Part shown: one piece after another, positions 34,407 to 43,577 of the stretch
How positions within the stretch are numbered: the stretch's first letter is position 1
Layout of the letters: every line of letters begins with the position of its first letter
Assembly: GCF_003240585.1 (NCBI RefSeq)
Contig: NZ_PCDP01000038.1
Location: 372,001-436,000 of the forward strand
DNA from: Arminella tubonensis
GTDB taxonomy: Bacteria; Pseudomonadota; Alphaproteobacteria; Rhizobiales; Rhizobiaceae
Reading direction: 5' to 3'
DNA: 64,000 bases
Program-made: the position numbers and the translations under genes
Notes under the pieces: model-generated
Databases searched by the model: none
Told to the model about the DNA's origin: nothing
What the model saw: only the letters and a program-made list of their open reading frames with translations

Positions 34407-35096
34407 TCACGGGGCCTTGTCGCCAAGGAAGCGCTTGGGCATGTCGTCGACGAACGGAAACAGGTGGAAATACGGCCGCGCCTCGGCGATCGTGCGCTTG
34501 AAACTGGGTCGTTCGGCCAGGCGATCGAAATAGGCCGCAGCGTTTGGATAGTCACTTGCGAAGGGCGAGACGATGCCGACGTAGAACAGCGCCGGTGCTG
34601 CCGCGCAATCCGCCATGGAGAACGCATCTCCGATGATCCACTCCCTGTCGCGCGTTCGTTCATCAAGCATGGCATAGGCGACTTGCAAGGTTGCATGCGC
34701 TTCGACCACACCGCGCGGGTCCTTTTCGCCTTCCGGCCGCATTCGATCGGCGACGATCTTCTGCATCGGGACCTGGACATAGCAATCGAAGAAACGATCC
34801 CAGAGCCTCGCGTCCAGACGCAAAGCTTCGTCATGCGGCAGCAACGGGTGATCGCCGGGATAGTGCTGCTCCAGATATTCGATGATGATGGATGTTTCCG
34901 GAACTGTTCGGCCGAAGCGCTCGTCGCGCAGGACCGGTATCTTGCCGATGGGCCAGAACGCGAAGAACTCCGCACTCGCCTGCCTGTCACCGAGGTCGAC
35001 GACGACGCTCTCAAAAGGCGTGTCGTTTTCGTAGAGAGCCAACAGCACCTTGTGGCAGAAGGAAGCGAGCGGGTGGTGATAAAGCGTCAGCGTCAT
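34407..35096 (-). CDS. Glutathione S-transferase family protein (second)
   Basis: 229 residues: thioredoxin-like N-terminal domain (MTLTLYHHPLASFCHKVLLALYENDTPFE) and helical C-terminal domain (FSMADCAAAPALFYV). It is only loosely similar to the GST near 14 kb, so the two are not recent duplicates. Role: glutathione-linked detoxification; substrate unknown. It ends a gap of about 200 bp shared with the RNA-ligase-like gene, which holds a LexA-like box. Confidence 0.9.
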   Translation of the reverse strand: MTLTLYHHPLASFCHKVLLALYENDTPFESVVVDLGDRQASAEFFAFWPIGKIPVLRDERFGRTVPETSIIIEYLEQHYPGDHPLLPHDEALRLDARLWDRFFDCYVQVPMQKIVADRMRPEGEKDPRGVVEAHATLQVAYAMLDERTRDREWIIGDAFSMADCAAAPALFYVGIVSPFASDYPNAAAYFDRLAERPSFKRTIAEARPYFHLFPFVDDMPKRFLGDKAP

Positions 35097-35192
35097 GGGA
35101 ACTCCTCAGGCTTGATCCGTGAAAGCAAAACACTTGTCGGTATGGGTTACTATCAGAAATACATGTCGGGTGCAGTGGCTAGCCCAGCAAAT

Positions 35193-35207
35193 GTTCTTCT
35201 TTTGTTC
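35193..35207 (+). promoter_or_regulatory. LexA-like SOS box (GTTC-N7-GTTC)
   Basis: GTTC at 35193-35196 and GTTC at 35204-35207 are separated by seven bases, matching the alphaproteobacterial LexA direct repeat, and the surrounding T-rich context (TGTTCT...TTTTGTTCTT) is the usual look. It is about 88 bp upstream of the 2'-5' RNA ligase start and about 97 bp upstream of the GST start. By chance a match on either strand is expected about one to two times in 64 kb, but only rarely in an intergenic gap. Confidence 0.5.
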
Positions 35208-35295
35208 TTGATTTCGTCACTCGGCAGGATTACCTTCGTTGCGTTCAACGACGGATAGTGGAGGCGAGGTCGCATAGTGCGGTCTCGGTGAAGAT

Positions 35296-35925
35296 ATGAC
35301 GCTTGGCAACGAACAGCTTTCCCTGGACTTCAACGAGCCGCCGGCGCCGCCGTCCTCGCGAAGGCGAAATAGCGGTCCGGATTTGGGGAAGAGCAACCTC
35401 TATTTCGCTGTCCTTCCGCAACTCGAGACCGCGAACATTGCCGCCCACCTGGCGGATCAGTTGCGGCGCGAGCATCGGTTGTCGGGGCATCCCCGCCCCG
35501 CACGTTTACTGCATATCTCGGTTTATGGGCTTGGACGCTTTGACACGGTCCCGGACGATATCGTCCATGCCGCTATGGAGTCCGCGGTCGCGGTACAAAT
35601 GGCGCCGTTCGAGTTAGCTCTGGATAGCGTGCTCAGCTTCAGGCAAGAGGTGCGTCCGCTTGTGCTCCGCGGAGCGAAAGGTCGGGAGGAAATTCGGTCT
35701 CTCCGGGCTGAGCTTAGGCGCGGTTTACGGGGAGTCGGGCTGGAGGGCGAGGCGAAACGTCAATTCGAGCCGCATATGACGCTGCTGTACGATCGCAAGG
35801 CCATTTCCGAGACTAGCCTGGAGAAGCCGATAGCGTGGACGGTGCGCGAATTCGTCCTTGTCCATAGTCTGATCGGTCAAAGCAAGCACGACTATCTCGG
35901 CCGCTGGTCGCTGCATCTGCAATAG
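35296..35925 (+). CDS. 2'-5' RNA ligase-family (LigT/ThpR-like) protein
   Basis: 209 residues of the 2H phosphoesterase superfamily. The two His-x-Thr/Ser motifs appear as LLHISVYGLG and FEPHMTLLYD. Members act as cyclic phosphodiesterases or 2'-5' RNA ligases on RNA ends. Residues 1-40 are a proline/arginine-rich extension (FNEPPAPPSSRRRNSGPD). The gene lies behind the LexA-like box and is convergent with the following LysR gene (17-bp gap). Confidence 0.85.
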   Translation: MTLGNEQLSLDFNEPPAPPSSRRRNSGPDLGKSNLYFAVLPQLETANIAAHLADQLRREHRLSGHPRPARLLHISVYGLGRFDTVPDDIVHAAMESAVAVQMAPFELALDSVLSFRQEVRPLVLRGAKGREEIRSLRAELRRGLRGVGLEGEAKRQFEPHMTLLYDRKAISETSLEKPIAWTVREFVLVHSLIGQSKHDYLGRWSLHLQ

Positions 35926-35941
35926 TCGCGTTGCGACCCAC

Positions 35942-36805
35942 TCACTCCCGCGTCCGGCAGGCGTCGCCGATGATCCGGGCCAAGAAATCCATCACACTTC
36001 GGATTGCGGGAGATCGGCGCAAATCCGGGTAGGTCACCAGCCATAGATCCCTGGTCAGCGATGGCGAGGCTGTTGGCAGGCGGATGAGTATCGGGTCGAC
36101 ATCGCCGAGAAACCGGGGCAGCGCGACCACTCCAAGCCCGGCACGAGCCGCCTCCAGCTGGCCGAATACATCGCTTGCCTGAAAGACGATTGCGCGGCCG
36201 GCAAGCAGGCTGCGCAACCATATCTGCTGGGTCAGGTGATCGTGGGCCGCGTCATAGCCGATGAAACTCCAGCCTTCGGCCGGCTGCGCTGCCACTTCCG
36301 CCGTGGCATAAAGGCCGAACCGCATGGCGCCGATCCGCCGCACGAGCAGGTCGGCATCCTCAGGGCGGGTCATGCGGACCGCGATATCGGCTTCGCCGCG
36401 GTCCAGCGCCAGATTTCCAGTGGCCCCATGAAGCGCCATGGTGATCTCGGGGTTAGCCTTGTGGAAAGCCACCACGTTTGGGGCAATAAGTCGCGCGGCG
36501 ACCGAGGGCGGTGCGCTGATCCTGATCGTTGTCGACGGCGCCGCTGCCGAGCTCTTTGCATAACGGCGGATCGCCTCGACCGCGTCCTGCATGCCGGAGA
36601 CCAGCTCGGCGATAGCCCGGCCATCCGTCGTCAACGGCGAACTGCGCGGCAGGCGGTCGATGAGGCGCAGGTCGAGTGTCCGCTCCAATGACGCAATGCG
36701 GCGGCCGACGGTCGCGTGGTCGACGCCAAGTTCCCGCGCTGCCGCGGACAGCGAGCCGGTGCGCGCCAGCGAGGCTAAATGAACAAGGTCCTGCCAATCG
36801 ATCAT
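35942..36805 (-). CDS. LysR-family regulator of the quinone oxidoreductase
   Basis: 287 residues from ATG 36805; the open frame reaches far upstream but over intergenic DNA and into the neighbour. The N-terminus MIDWQDLVHLASLARTGSLSAAARELGVDHATVGRRIASLE is a classical LTTR helix-turn-helix followed by the effector domain. It is divergent from the quinone oxidoreductase gene with a 90-bp gap that begins with a dyad (36808-36821). Control of that gene is inferred from this layout. Confidence 0.87.
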   Translation of the reverse strand: MIDWQDLVHLASLARTGSLSAAARELGVDHATVGRRIASLERTLDLRLIDRLPRSSPLTTDGRAIAELVSGMQDAVEAIRRYAKSSAAAPSTTIRISAPPSVAARLIAPNVVAFHKANPEITMALHGATGNLALDRGEADIAVRMTRPEDADLLVRRIGAMRFGLYATAEVAAQPAEGWSFIGYDAAHDHLTQQIWLRSLLAGRAIVFQASDVFGQLEAARAGLGVVALPRFLGDVDPILIRLPTASPSLTRDLWLVTYPDLRRSPAIRSVMDFLARIIGDACRTRE

Positions 36806-36807
36806 CA

Positions 36808-36821
36808 GTGCATTATTGCAC
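36808..36821. promoter_or_regulatory. LysR-type operator dyad GTGCA-TTAT-TGCAC
   Basis: A perfect 5-bp inverted repeat with a 4-bp centre lies two bases from the lysR start codon, in the gap shared with the quinone oxidoreductase gene. Its size and AT-rich centre suit a LysR binding site. Confidence 0.5.
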
Positions 36822-36895
36822 AAGTCCGGTGAAGAGATACCGAATTTATTCGCAGACGACTCTGTGATCATCTCAGCGCAAAAGGAGAGCCCACT

Positions 36896-37870
36896 ATGCC
36901 AATCGCAATCATTCTTGCCGCCCCCGGCGGCCCCGAGATGCTGAAGCTGGAGACCATCGCCGAAGTCGCGCCAGGTACGGGTGAAGTTCGCATCCGCCAG
37001 AGTACCATCGGCGTCAACTTCGTCGACATCTACTACCGCCAGGGTCTTTATCCCCGGCAGCCGGGCCAGAACATTCTCGGCCTTGAGGGCGCTGGTGTCG
37101 TCGAGGCAGTAGGACCGGACGTCTACGATTTGCAGGTCGGAGATCGTGTCGCCTATACCGGCCGTCCGCTGGGCGGATATGCAGAAACCCGAACCCTGCC
37201 AGCCTCCCGGCTTGTCAAGTTGCCGGACGGCGTCAGCGAACGGGTGGCCGGTAGCTCGATGTTGCGCGGCCTGACTGCACATATGCTGTTGCACAAGACC
37301 TATCCGCTGCAGGCCGGCGACTGGGTCCTGGTGCACGCTGCGGCCGGCGGCGTTGGCCAGCTTGCGACGCGCTGGGCTCGTCGTCTCGGCGCGCACGTCA
37401 TCGGCACCGTCGGATCCCCTGCGAAAGCCGCTATTGCTCTCGAAGCAGGGGCTGAGGAAGTCCTACTCCACACTTCGGAAGACTGGATGGAAGAGACGCG
37501 TCGGATCGCCGATGGCAAGGGCGTCCATCTCGCAATCGACGGCATCGGCGGCGCGATGCTGGCAAAGACGCTGACCACGGTTCGCCCATTCGGCATAGCC
37601 GCAAGCCTCGGCCAGCCGGCGGGACCGATTCCTCCCATCCGCGTCGAGGAACTCTCTGCCCGCACCATCGGTCTCGCGCGACCGAGCGTGCTTGCCTACG
37701 CCAACGACCCGGAGCTTTATCGCCGTGGGGCTTCGGCTCTGCTTGCCGAACTGCAGGATGGATTGATCAATCCGATCGGCGCGGAATACCCGCTGGCGGA
37801 GGCCGCAAAGGCGCATACGGATCTCGAAGCCGGGCGGACGACCGGCAGCGTCATCCTGACTGTCGGATAA
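36896..37870 (+). CDS. Quinone oxidoreductase (zinc-less MDR family)
   Basis: 324 residues. The groES-like N-terminal domain lacks the zinc ligands of alcohol dehydrogenases, and the Rossmann part carries HAAAGGVGQLATRWARRLG (NADPH motif AxxGxVG) with GTVGSPAKA. It fits Qor-type NADPH:quinone reductases, reducing quinones to protect from redox cycling. AAAGGAGAG precedes ATG 36896 by about six bases. LysR, encoded divergently, probably controls it. Confidence 0.9.
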   Translation: MPIAIILAAPGGPEMLKLETIAEVAPGTGEVRIRQSTIGVNFVDIYYRQGLYPRQPGQNILGLEGAGVVEAVGPDVYDLQVGDRVAYTGRPLGGYAETRTLPASRLVKLPDGVSERVAGSSMLRGLTAHMLLHKTYPLQAGDWVLVHAAAGGVGQLATRWARRLGAHVIGTVGSPAKAAIALEAGAEEVLLHTSEDWMEETRRIADGKGVHLAIDGIGGAMLAKTLTTVRPFGIAASLGQPAGPIPPIRVEELSARTIGLARPSVLAYANDPELYRRGASALLAELQDGLINPIGAEYPLAEAAKAHTDLEAGRTTGSVILTVG

Positions 37871-37999
37871 GCATCGCGCCGTTTGCGACTGACAATCTTG
37901 CGTCGGGTACGCATTGATTTCCGGGCGGACCAAAAGTCGTTGCACATCTGCATGCCGGCTTGCTATTGAGGCCACAGCCACGGGCAGGGAGACACGCGG

Positions 38000-39061
38000 A
38001 TGGATATCAGCGAAATCGTCATCGAAGGAGATTCGGCGGGCATTGCCTGGCGGTTGCCGGTGTTGCGCTTTGCAGGCTCCGATCCCGACGCACCGAAGGT
38101 CTATATACAGGCAGCGCTTCATGCCGGCGAACTGCCCGGTACCGCCCTGCTGCATTTCCTCTGCGAACGGCTGCGACGGGCGGAGGCGGAGGGCGCGATC
38201 CGGAGCGATATCACCATCGTTCCCCATGCCAACCCGATCGGCGCCGCGCAGGGGCTTTTCGGCGGAATGGAAGGCCGGTTCGATCTTGGGTCCCGTGCGA
38301 ATTTCAATCGGGATTTCCCGCTGGTTTCCCTGCGTGACCGCGGGCTTCTCATCGACGATCTTGATCGATATCGCGCGCCGGACAGGCTGAAGCGTCAGCT
38401 CATTCATATGGCGCTGGGCGCTGACCTTGTCATCGACCTGCATTGCGACGACGAATCCCTGCAATATGCCTATATCGACGAGGTTTTCTGGCCAGAAGCG
38501 TCGGACCTTGCCGCAGCACTTGATATGGACGCGGTATTGCTTTCCGACGGCGAAAGCTCGGCCTTCGAAGAAGCCGTCAGTTTCGCCTGGAAGTACGAGG
38601 CTCCGGGAGAGAAGAAATCACGCCTGCCGGGCAAGCTGTCGGTGACGGTGGAGCTTCGCGGCATGCGCGACGTCTATCCCGAGATGGCAGCCAAGGATGC
38701 AGCAGGGCTCTGGCGCTTCCTTGCCGCCCGCGGCATCGTGCGAGACGAGGCGGTCAAGCTTTCCAGCTTTGCAGGTCCCGCCGTGCCGCTCGACAATATC
38801 GAGATGATCCGCGCTCCCCACGCGGGAACGGTACTTTTTCATCGCAATATCGGCGAACGCGTTTCCAAGGGCGATCTGCTGGCAACGATCATCGTGGCCC
38901 CGGGCATGCCTGATGGCACGATCGAAGTCAGGGCGCCTCAGGCCGGATTGATCGTGACCCGCGTCTCCGACCGTCTCGTGCGTCGTCGCGGCGACCTGAT
39001 GAAGATCGGCTGCGACATGCCGAGTGCCGCCACGCGCAAGCCCGGTGCGCTGGAGGACTGA
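38000..39061 (+). CDS. Succinylglutamate desuccinylase/aspartoacylase-family zinc hydrolase
   Basis: 353 residues. A zinc carboxypeptidase-like (M14-type) fold is indicated by ALHAGELPGTALL (His and Glu ligands), NFNRDFP and the later DLHCDDES, with the third ligand and catalytic residues in these stretches. A C-terminal biotinyl-like domain (GTVLFHRNIGERVSKGDLLATII) follows. The substrate is not defined for such paralogues; N-acyl amino acids or N-acetylated ectoine-type compounds are candidates. Six bases separate it from the ArsC-like gene. Confidence 0.88.
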   Translation: MDISEIVIEGDSAGIAWRLPVLRFAGSDPDAPKVYIQAALHAGELPGTALLHFLCERLRRAEAEGAIRSDITIVPHANPIGAAQGLFGGMEGRFDLGSRANFNRDFPLVSLRDRGLLIDDLDRYRAPDRLKRQLIHMALGADLVIDLHCDDESLQYAYIDEVFWPEASDLAAALDMDAVLLSDGESSAFEEAVSFAWKYEAPGEKKSRLPGKLSVTVELRGMRDVYPEMAAKDAAGLWRFLAARGIVRDEAVKLSSFAGPAVPLDNIEMIRAPHAGTVLFHRNIGERVSKGDLLATIIVAPGMPDGTIEVRAPQAGLIVTRVSDRLVRRRGDLMKIGCDMPSAATRKPGALED

Positions 39062-39067
39062 CGTTCA

Positions 39068-39424
39068 ATGTCTGTGACGATCTACGGCATCAAAAATTGC
39101 GATACGATGAAGAAGGCCCGCGCCTGGCTGGACGAGAACGAGATCCCCTATCGTTTCCATGACTACAAGGTAGAGGGCATAGACCGGGGCCATCTTCAGA
39201 TATGGAGCGCCGAGGCGGGTTGGGAAACGGTGCTCAACCGGGCAGGTACCACCTTCCGCAAGCTTCCAGATGATGATCGCGTCGGCCTGAACGAAGAGAA
39301 AGCCATAAGCTTGATGCTGGCCCAGCCTTCGATGATCAAGCGGCCGGTACTGGAGGCGGATGGGAAACTGTCGATCGGCTTCAAGCCCGAGGTTTATGCA
39401 TCTTTGTTTGCGAACGGCAAATAA
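39068..39424 (+). CDS. ArsC-family reductase (YffB-like)
   Basis: 118 residues with the thioredoxin-fold ArsC motif: SVTIYGIKNCDTMKKARAWLDENEI, where one cysteine is at the start (C11 region). The later LAQPSMIKRPV is the second signature. A complete arsenate-reductase triad is not obvious, so it is the YffB/Spx-like group of uncertain role rather than a true arsenate reductase. It lies 6 bp after the deacylase gene and 10 bp before the YbaK-like gene. Confidence 0.88.
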   Translation: MSVTIYGIKNCDTMKKARAWLDENEIPYRFHDYKVEGIDRGHLQIWSAEAGWETVLNRAGTTFRKLPDDDRVGLNEEKAISLMLAQPSMIKRPVLEADGKLSIGFKPEVYASLFANGK

Positions 39425-39434
39425 GAGAGAGGCC

Positions 39435-39908
39435 ATGTCCAAGACCACGCGCGCGACGCAAGTCCTTGCCCAGGCCAAGGTCGCTTTCACCGTCCACACC
39501 TACGACTATGATCCGAATGCCGAGCGTGTCGGACTGCAGGCAGCGGAGGCGCTTGGAGAAGAACCTCATCGCGTGCTGAAGACGCTGATGGCGGAAGTGG
39601 ACGGCAAGCCGGTGTGTGTCGTCGTGCCGTCCGATCGCGAGGTCAGCATGAAGAAACTGGCGAGCGCCTTCGGCGGCAAGTCCGCGAACATGATGAAACC
39701 GGCAGATGCCGAGCGGCTGACGGGCTACCATGTCGGCGGCATTAGCCCTTTTGGCCAGAAGAAGGCAGTGCCGACCGCAGTCGAGGTGGCGGCGATGTCG
39801 GAAGCCTACGTCTTCATCAACGGTGGCCAGCGCGGGCTGCAGGTTCGGCTCGATCCCAAGGATGCTGTCAAGACGCTGAAGGCTGCGGCCGTTGCACTGA
39901 TCGCCTGA
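39435..39908 (+). CDS. ybaK: Cys-tRNA(Pro) deacylase (YbaK family)
   Basis: 157 residues from ATG 39435, with GAGAGAGG upstream; the frame begins earlier inside the previous gene. The YbaK core RVLKTLMAEVDGKPVCVVVPSDREVSMKKLA...YHVGGISPFGQKK is intact. YbaK removes cysteine from mischarged Cys-tRNA(Pro), correcting a ProRS error. It is the third gene of a tight unit with the deacylase-like and ArsC-like genes. Confidence 0.92.
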   Translation: MSKTTRATQVLAQAKVAFTVHTYDYDPNAERVGLQAAEALGEEPHRVLKTLMAEVDGKPVCVVVPSDREVSMKKLASAFGGKSANMMKPADAERLTGYHVGGISPFGQKKAVPTAVEVAAMSEAYVFINGGQRGLQVRLDPKDAVKTLKAAAVALIA

Positions 39909-40017
39909 CCGGTGCACGGAGGCAGAGCGAATTTGAGGGGTCCGAAGCTTCATTTTCGCCGCAAAGCCGGATAAGTCTGAGAGATACCGTTCCCGCCATT
40001 GAGCACGCAGGTTTCCC

Positions 40018-41271
40018 ATGACGTTCGTTCCGCAAACCAATCCATCCGTCGACCCGGTGAAGCTCGACAAGCTTGCTGAAGTTGCTGTCAAGGTCGGGCT
40101 GCAGCTGCAGAAAGGCCAGGATCTCATCATTACGGCGCCTGTCGTGGCGATGCCGCTGGTGCGGCTGATCACCCGGCATGCCTACATCGCCGGCGGCGGT
40201 CTCGTGACCGTGTTCTATGCGGACGAGGAAACTACCCTTTCACGCTACCAATACGGCAATGACGAGAGCTTCGACCGCGCACCCGGCTGGCTCTACGAGG
40301 GAATGGCGAAGGCATATGCCAGCAACGCGGCGCGCCTGGCCATCTCAGGCGACAATCCAATGCTGCTCGCCGGCCAGGATCCGGCAAAGGTGTCGCGTGC
40401 CAACCGTGCCAATTCGGCAGCCTACAAGCCGGCGCTCGAGAAGATCTCCAATTTCGAGATCAACTGGAACATTGTGTCCTATCCGAACCCTTCCTGGGCA
40501 AAGCTGGTCTTCCCGAACGATCCGGAGCCAATTGCCGTTGCCAAGCTTGCAAAAGCAATCTTTGCCGCTTCGCGCGTCGATGTCGCCGATCCGATCGCCG
40601 CCTGGGCCGAACACAATGCCAGCCTGCACAGGCGCTCGGGCTGGATGAACGGGCAAAACTTTGCGACGCTGCATTTCCAGGGACCGGGTACCGATCTCAG
40701 GGTCGGCCTTGCCGATGGACACGAGTGGCATGGCGGTGCGTCGACGGCCAAGAACGGTGTCACCTGCAATCCGAACATCCCGACCGAAGAGGTCTTCACG
40801 ACGCCCCACGCGTTGCGCGTCGATGGACATGTCTCCAGCACCAAGCCGCTGTCGCATCAGGGCACCCTGATCGACAATATCCAGGTGCAATTCGAGGGTG
40901 GTCGCATCATTGGCGCGAAGGCGACCCGCGGCGAAGAGGTACTCAACAAGGTACTCGATACCGACGAAGGCGCACGCCGGCTGGGCGAAGTAGCGCTGGT
41001 GCCGCATTCCTCGCCTATCTCGGCAAGCGGCATCCTGTTCTACAACACGCTGTTCGACGAAAACGCATCCTGCCACATCGCGCTCGGCCAGTGCTATTCC
41101 AAGTGCTTCGTCAACGGCGCCTCGCTCAGCCAGGACCAGATCACCGCACAGGGCGGCAATTCCAGCCTGATCCATATCGACTGGATGATCGGCTCGGACA
41201 AGGTCGATATCGACGGTATCAAGCACGATGGTTCGCGCATCGCCGTGATGCGCAAGGGTGAATGGGCCTGA
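40018..41271 (+). CDS. M29-family aminopeptidase
   Basis: 417 residues. The fold and the C-terminal metal-binding stretch (NTLFDENASCHIALGQCY...IHIDWMIGSDKVDIDG) match the thermophilic aminopeptidase M29 group, with glutamate, histidine and aspartate ligands for two metal ions. It would release N-terminal amino acids from peptides in the cytoplasm. It is a single gene with its own upstream gap of 109 bp. The frame and length are normal. Confidence 0.92.
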   Translation: MTFVPQTNPSVDPVKLDKLAEVAVKVGLQLQKGQDLIITAPVVAMPLVRLITRHAYIAGGGLVTVFYADEETTLSRYQYGNDESFDRAPGWLYEGMAKAYASNAARLAISGDNPMLLAGQDPAKVSRANRANSAAYKPALEKISNFEINWNIVSYPNPSWAKLVFPNDPEPIAVAKLAKAIFAASRVDVADPIAAWAEHNASLHRRSGWMNGQNFATLHFQGPGTDLRVGLADGHEWHGGASTAKNGVTCNPNIPTEEVFTTPHALRVDGHVSSTKPLSHQGTLIDNIQVQFEGGRIIGAKATRGEEVLNKVLDTDEGARRLGEVALVPHSSPISASGILFYNTLFDENASCHIALGQCYSKCFVNGASLSQDQITAQGGNSSLIHIDWMIGSDKVDIDGIKHDGSRIAVMRKGEWA

Positions 41272-41292
41272 CAGGCGAAGGGTCGGCGCTTT

Positions 41293-41886
41293 TTATCTGA
41301 TTGCGGCGACGGCTTTGCTTACCCGGGCGAGATGCGCCTTGCGTTTGGCGTCAGTCGCCCGATCCATGTCATGCAGCGTCAGCATGCGGAAGCTCAGCCG
41401 CTTCGAGCAGAAATTGGCGATGCCGCGCTTGAGCAAGCGGCGCACCGGATTTCCCATGTAGAGATGGACCACCCACCAGGGCGATCCGGTGGTCGTCAGC
41501 GCCCAGAAGTGGCGAATATTTGTCAGCTGCGGCAGGATGCGCCCGCCGGCGGGATCGGGACGGAACGCAATGCCCGGCGCAAGGACCCGGTCGAAAAAGC
41601 CCTTGAGGATGGCCGGGAAATTGAACCACCATTGTGGAAAGACCAACACTAGCCCATCCGCCGCCTTCAGCCGTGATGTCATGTCACTGAGGCCGGAGAC
41701 CTCGTAAGGCTCGGTGAAATAACCGCGCCTTTCCGCCGGCGACAGGCGTGGGTCGAAATCCACGCGATAAAGGTCGAGCCAATCCACTTCGTGGCCACCT
41801 GCTTGCAAGGCCTTGCGGGCGGTGTCCGCCACGGCGGCGGCAAAGCTGTCTTCGAGCGGATGAGCCAGGACCAGCAATATCCGCAT
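41293..41886 (-). CDS. NAD(P)H-dependent oxidoreductase (NQO1/flavodoxin-like)
   Basis: 197 residues of the flavodoxin-2 family (MRILLVLAHPLEDSFAAAVADTARKALQAGG). FPQWWFNFPAILKGFFDRV and the ALTTTGSP loop are family signatures. It would use FMN or FAD to reduce quinones or related compounds, probably for redox protection. Its start overlaps the stop of xseA by one base, which suggests co-transcription. Related KefF/MdaB types are the closest alternatives. Confidence 0.88.
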   Translation of the reverse strand: MRILLVLAHPLEDSFAAAVADTARKALQAGGHEVDWLDLYRVDFDPRLSPAERRGYFTEPYEVSGLSDMTSRLKAADGLVLVFPQWWFNFPAILKGFFDRVLAPGIAFRPDPAGGRILPQLTNIRHFWALTTTGSPWWVVHLYMGNPVRRLLKRGIANFCSKRLSFRMLTLHDMDRATDAKRKAHLARVSKAVAAIR

Positions 41887-43484
41887 CAGAACAGGCTTCC
41901 CTGCTTCGACGGATCGTTTGACGTGCCGACCTTGGCGGCACGTTTACTGGCAATTGGGCTGCCTCCCGATGTAGGTGGTCCCTCGCCGGCGACTGCTCCG
42001 ACGCGGCCATCGGCGAATTCGATCGATATGGCGGCGCCGGGCGCAAGCGCCGAGGCTGCAGAGACCGGTCTATCCTCGTCATCCCTGATAACGGCATAGC
42101 CGCGGCTGAGCACGTTCTTGTAGGAGAGCGACTGGAGCATGCGATCATGGGCGACGACGGAGCCTCGCGCCTGGACGAGCTTGTGACGGATTGCCGTATC
42201 CGAATGGCGCGCAAGGTTGGCAAGATGATCGCGGGACCGGCTGGTATGGGCGAGCAGCCGCCCGGGAACGCCACGCATCGCTACATCCGCATTCGAAATC
42301 CGGCTTCGGCCCTCGGATAGCAAGCGATCGACCCGACGTTCGGCGCGGACAATGCGCTCGTTCAACATTTGACGCTTCTCGGCGATCCGGTTCGACAAGA
42401 CTTGCGGCCGAAGATTCGCTGCAGCGCGCTCGAACGCACGGCGCTTGTTCAGCGTGTTCAGTTCCAATCCGCGTCCGAGCCCGGCGGCTGCCTCGTCGAA
42501 TCGTCGGCGCGGCAGGGCGAGAAGCTGATCGAGCGACGGCAGCGCACGCAACAGAGCCCGCACTGCCTGACGCCGCTGGTCCATGTGACGGCCCATGCCC
42601 GTCTGCAACCGGGCTGCCAGGGCCGACGTCTGCGCCTCCAGTTCGGCCTTCACCGGCACCGCCATCTCGGCCGCCCCGGTCGGCGTCGGCGCGCGGACAT
42701 CGGCCGCATAGTCGATCAGGGTCCAGTCAGTCTCGTGGCCGACGGCCGAGATCAACGGGATTGTGCTTTCGGCTGCGGCGCGGACCACGGCCTCGTCGTT
42801 GAAGCTCCAGAGATCCTCCAGGCTGCCGCCACCGCGCGCGACGATCAGCACATCCGGTCGAGGCATCGCCCCTCCGACGTCAAATGCATTGAAGCCACGA
42901 ATGGCGTTTGCCACCTCGTCGCCCGATCCCTCCCCCTGCACCTTTACCGGCCAGACGAGGACGTGCACCGGGAAACGATCGGCGATGCGGTGGAGAATAT
43001 CGCGGATGACGGCACCGGTCGGCGAGGTGACGACGCCGATCACTTTCGGCATGAAGGGCAGGCGCCGCTTGCGTTCGGCATCGAACAACCCTTCGGCACC
43101 CAGCTTGCGCTTGCGTTCCTCCAGCAGCGCCATCAGCGCGCCGGCGCCTGCAGGTTCCAGCGTCTCGATGACGATCTGGTATTTGGACGAGCCGGGGAAA
43201 GTCGTCACCTTGCCGGTGGCGATCACTTCCATGCCCTCCTCCGGCCGGAATTTCAGCTTGGAAAACGTGCCCTTCCAAATCACGGCATCGATGCGGGCTC
43301 TGTCGTCCTTCAGCGCGAAATAGGCATGGCCCGATGAGTGCGGGCCGCGATACCCGGATATTTCACCACGTACCCGAACCTGGTCGAAGGCGTTCTCGAC
43401 CGTGCGCTTGATCGAGCCGGAAAGCTCCGACACGGAATATTCGGCAAGGTTCGACGGCGAATCATTCTCGAGGAAGCTGCTCAT
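41886..43484 (-). CDS. xseA: Exodeoxyribonuclease VII large subunit
   Basis: 532 residues: an N-terminal OB-fold (VRGEISGYRGPHSSGHAYFALKD), a catalytic core with GVVTSPTGAVIRD and ARGGGSLEDLWSFND, and a long C-terminal region. It degrades single-stranded DNA with XseB. It is longer than the E. coli protein (about 456) because of a low-complexity C-terminal extension ending in SNDPSKQGSLF; QGSLF resembles the beta-clamp binding consensus QL(S/D)LF. xseB is not adjacent. Confidence 0.95.
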   Translation of the reverse strand: MSSFLENDSPSNLAEYSVSELSGSIKRTVENAFDQVRVRGEISGYRGPHSSGHAYFALKDDRARIDAVIWKGTFSKLKFRPEEGMEVIATGKVTTFPGSSKYQIVIETLEPAGAGALMALLEERKRKLGAEGLFDAERKRRLPFMPKVIGVVTSPTGAVIRDILHRIADRFPVHVLVWPVKVQGEGSGDEVANAIRGFNAFDVGGAMPRPDVLIVARGGGSLEDLWSFNDEAVVRAAAESTIPLISAVGHETDWTLIDYAADVRAPTPTGAAEMAVPVKAELEAQTSALAARLQTGMGRHMDQRRQAVRALLRALPSLDQLLALPRRRFDEAAAGLGRGLELNTLNKRRAFERAAANLRPQVLSNRIAEKRQMLNERIVRAERRVDRLLSEGRSRISNADVAMRGVPGRLLAHTSRSRDHLANLARHSDTAIRHKLVQARGSVVAHDRMLQSLSYKNVLSRGYAVIRDDEDRPVSAASALAPGAAISIEFADGRVGAVAGEGPPTSGGSPIASKRAAKVGTSNDPSKQGSLF

Positions 43485-43577
43485 GACGCCTTTTTACCGG
43501 AATCATCGGCAAAGGGCAGCCGGGGTTCGATCAAGACCGACGTTTTCTTTAGCAGGCGGACGGTCCTTGCCTTCCTG

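Noticed and set aside
42369..43337. A 322-codon plus-strand frame inside xseA
   Set aside because: It is antisense to the catalytic core of exonuclease VII and shows no protein family.
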